In this document: piece by piece, positions 37,161 to 37,859 of the stretch
Numbering within the stretch: position 1 is the stretch's first letter
Layout: each line of letters opens with the position of its first letter
Assembly (NCBI GenBank): GCA_047519745.1
Contig: JAPVSJ010000020.1
Coordinates: 1-37,859, forward strand
Source: VRUE01 sp047519745
GTDB taxonomy: Bacteria > Actinomycetota > Thermoleophilia > Solirubrobacterales > 70-9
DNA length: 37,859 nucleotides
Direction of reading: 5' to 3'
Notes under the pieces: generated by a model
What the model was told of the DNA's origin: nothing
What the model saw: only the letters and a program-made list of their open reading frames with translations
Databases searched by the model: none
Program-made: the position numbers and the translations under genes

Positions 37161-37859
37161 TGGCGAAAAAGAGGACGTGGGAGGGACGGCTATACATCGG
37201 GCGCGATCCTGAGACTGGCAAGCAACAGTTTGAATGGCTCGGGCGCTTCGATACCAAGCGCGACCGGAACGCCGCCGTCGCTGAGGCACGCCGCCGCCGC
37301 GAGCGCGCCGGATCGGGTCGCCTGCCGACTGTAGATGCCTACGTGGACCGTTACCTGACGGAGTACGCCGAACGTGAGGACATCAAGAAATCCACGGTCG
37401 ATATCCAGCGCGAACGGCTCAAGCGGTTTAGGGCGGACTTTGCCGGTCGCCCGCTCGATATCCCCCGCGCCGAAATCAAAGACTGGATGCGCGGCGAGGG
37501 TAGGTGGACGAAGCGCCCGCCCGTCCCCAATGGCTACCTGTCCGCAGTCTCGGCGCTCTACAACCACGCAATCAACGCGGACGATCTGCCGTTGGAGCGG
37601 AACCCCGCCCGGCAGTTGGCAAAGCGGACCAAGGGGCGGCGCGACCTTGACCCGCCGACGCCGGAGCAGTTCGATGAACTGCTCGACGCCTGCGACGCGC
37701 TCGGCAAATACGCACCGACGATGCGGGCGATTACCAAGTTCGCCGCGTTCTCGCTGATGCGGCCGTCAGAGCTGTATGCGCTGGAATGGTCGGATATCGA
37801 CTTCAAGCGGATGCGGATTCAGAAGGCGCGGCGTCTGTTCCGGGGCGAACTCGACGCGC
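37160..37859 (+). CDS. int: Tyrosine-recombinase integrase, cut by the window edge
   Basis: 233 residues are visible before the edge. The order is an arm-binding AP2-like N-terminus (WEGRLYIGRDPETGKQQFEWLGRFDTKRDRNAAVAEARRRR), the core-binding SAM-like domain (VDAYVDRYLTEYAEREDIKKSTVDIQRERLKRFRADF) and the start of the catalytic domain with the first Arg in FSLMRPSELYALEWSDID. The Lys, HxxR and Tyr lie beyond the window. ATG at 37160 or 37157 is in frame. It is the likely integrase for the tRNA-Pro site. Confidence 0.85.
   Translation, partial: MAKKRTWEGRLYIGRDPETGKQQFEWLGRFDTKRDRNAAVAEARRRRERAGSGRLPTVDAYVDRYLTEYAEREDIKKSTVDIQRERLKRFRADFAGRPLDIPRAEIKDWMRGEGRWTKRPPVPNGYLSAVSALYNHAINADDLPLERNPARQLAKRTKGRRDLDPPTPEQFDELLDACDALGKYAPTMRAITKFAAFSLMRPSELYALEWSDIDFKRMRIQKARRLFRGELDA

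Larger units (their letters stand above)
28083..37859 (+). mobile_element. Integrative element at tRNA-Pro(GGG), left part
   Basis: The element starts at the tRNA-Pro 3' end and is open at the window edge. Its content is typical of a site-specific integrative element or phage satellite: divergent XRE/winged-helix regulators, a long operon of tiny overlapping genes with a RecA-like ATPase, a repeat-rich gene-free region, two tyrosine recombinases and an excisionase-like protein. No relaxase, FtsK/TraB translocase, terminase or capsid gene is visible in this part. It is therefore an integrative or mobilisable element of unknown transfer mode. Confidence 0.75.

Overview
The window is high-GC bacterial DNA that reads as an actinobacterium, probably a deep-branching lineage such as Thermoleophilia/Solirubrobacterales. 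The signs are a fused CofG-CofH (FbiC), a complete coenzyme F420 gene set, two biotin-type carboxyltransferase beta subunits, frequent GTG/TTG starts and dense ATGA/GTGA gene overlaps. The taxonomic call is inference; no rRNA or other marker gene is present.

Layout. (A) 1-16.9 kb is ordinary chromosome. It holds a small-protein pair and a substrate-binding lipoprotein (minus), an aquaporin, fbiC plus a zinc alcohol dehydrogenase (plus), and a tight minus-strand operon npdG-cofD-cofC-cofE for F420 assembly and reduction. Next come an acyl-CoA/ketogenic block (SDR, hot-dog thioesterase, HMG-CoA lyase, carboxyltransferase), an ABC-2 exporter, and a convergent metallo-beta-lactamase-acetoacetyl-CoA synthetase pair. 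Two palindromic mini-elements lie here: a 167-bp inverted-repeat element at 319-485 and a 123-bp hairpin element inserted in frame inside fbiC (3438-3560).

(B) 16.9-28.1 kb carries five tRNA genes: Leu-CAA, Leu-TAG, an atypical Trp-CCA, Gly-TCC and Pro-GGG. Beside them sit three homing-endonuclease-type genes: two HTH-LAGLIDADG paralogues and one HNH nuclease. Each has a perfect match to the Gram-positive LexA/SOS box CGAAC-N4-GTTCG, at its start codon (LAGLIDADG 2, HNH) or shortly inside it (LAGLIDADG 1). I found no other perfect match in the window. Between Leu-TAG and LAGLIDADG 2 lies a 1.6-kb islet bounded by exact 20-bp copies of the tRNA-Leu 3' end. It holds one gene, for a protein with a PD-(D/E)XK-like motif, and no recombinase. 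The rest of this zone is ordinary (TetR-cupin pair, carboxyltransferase, alpha/beta hydrolase, PQQ-propeller lipoprotein).

(C) 28.08 kb to the window end is the left part of an integrative element lodged at tRNA-Pro(GGG). From the tRNA outward it has a stem-loop and three GTGACGCA repeats (candidate integrase arm sites), a divergent XRE/winged-helix regulator pair, two small overlapping genes, and an 11-gene minus-strand operon in which nearly every gene overlaps the next by ATGA. The operon runs from an XRE regulator through a RecA-like ATPase, a prohead-protease-like protein and zinc-ribbon proteins to an ADP-ribosyltransferase-like protein. A 1.2-kb repeat-rich, gene-free region (candidate origin) follows, then a secreted small protein, a short tyrosine recombinase, an excisionase-like protein and a full-type integrase cut off by the window edge.

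The best candidate for an undescribed system is the set of tRNA-adjacent, apparently SOS-controlled homing-type nucleases, with the recombinase-less att-bounded islet next to one of them.
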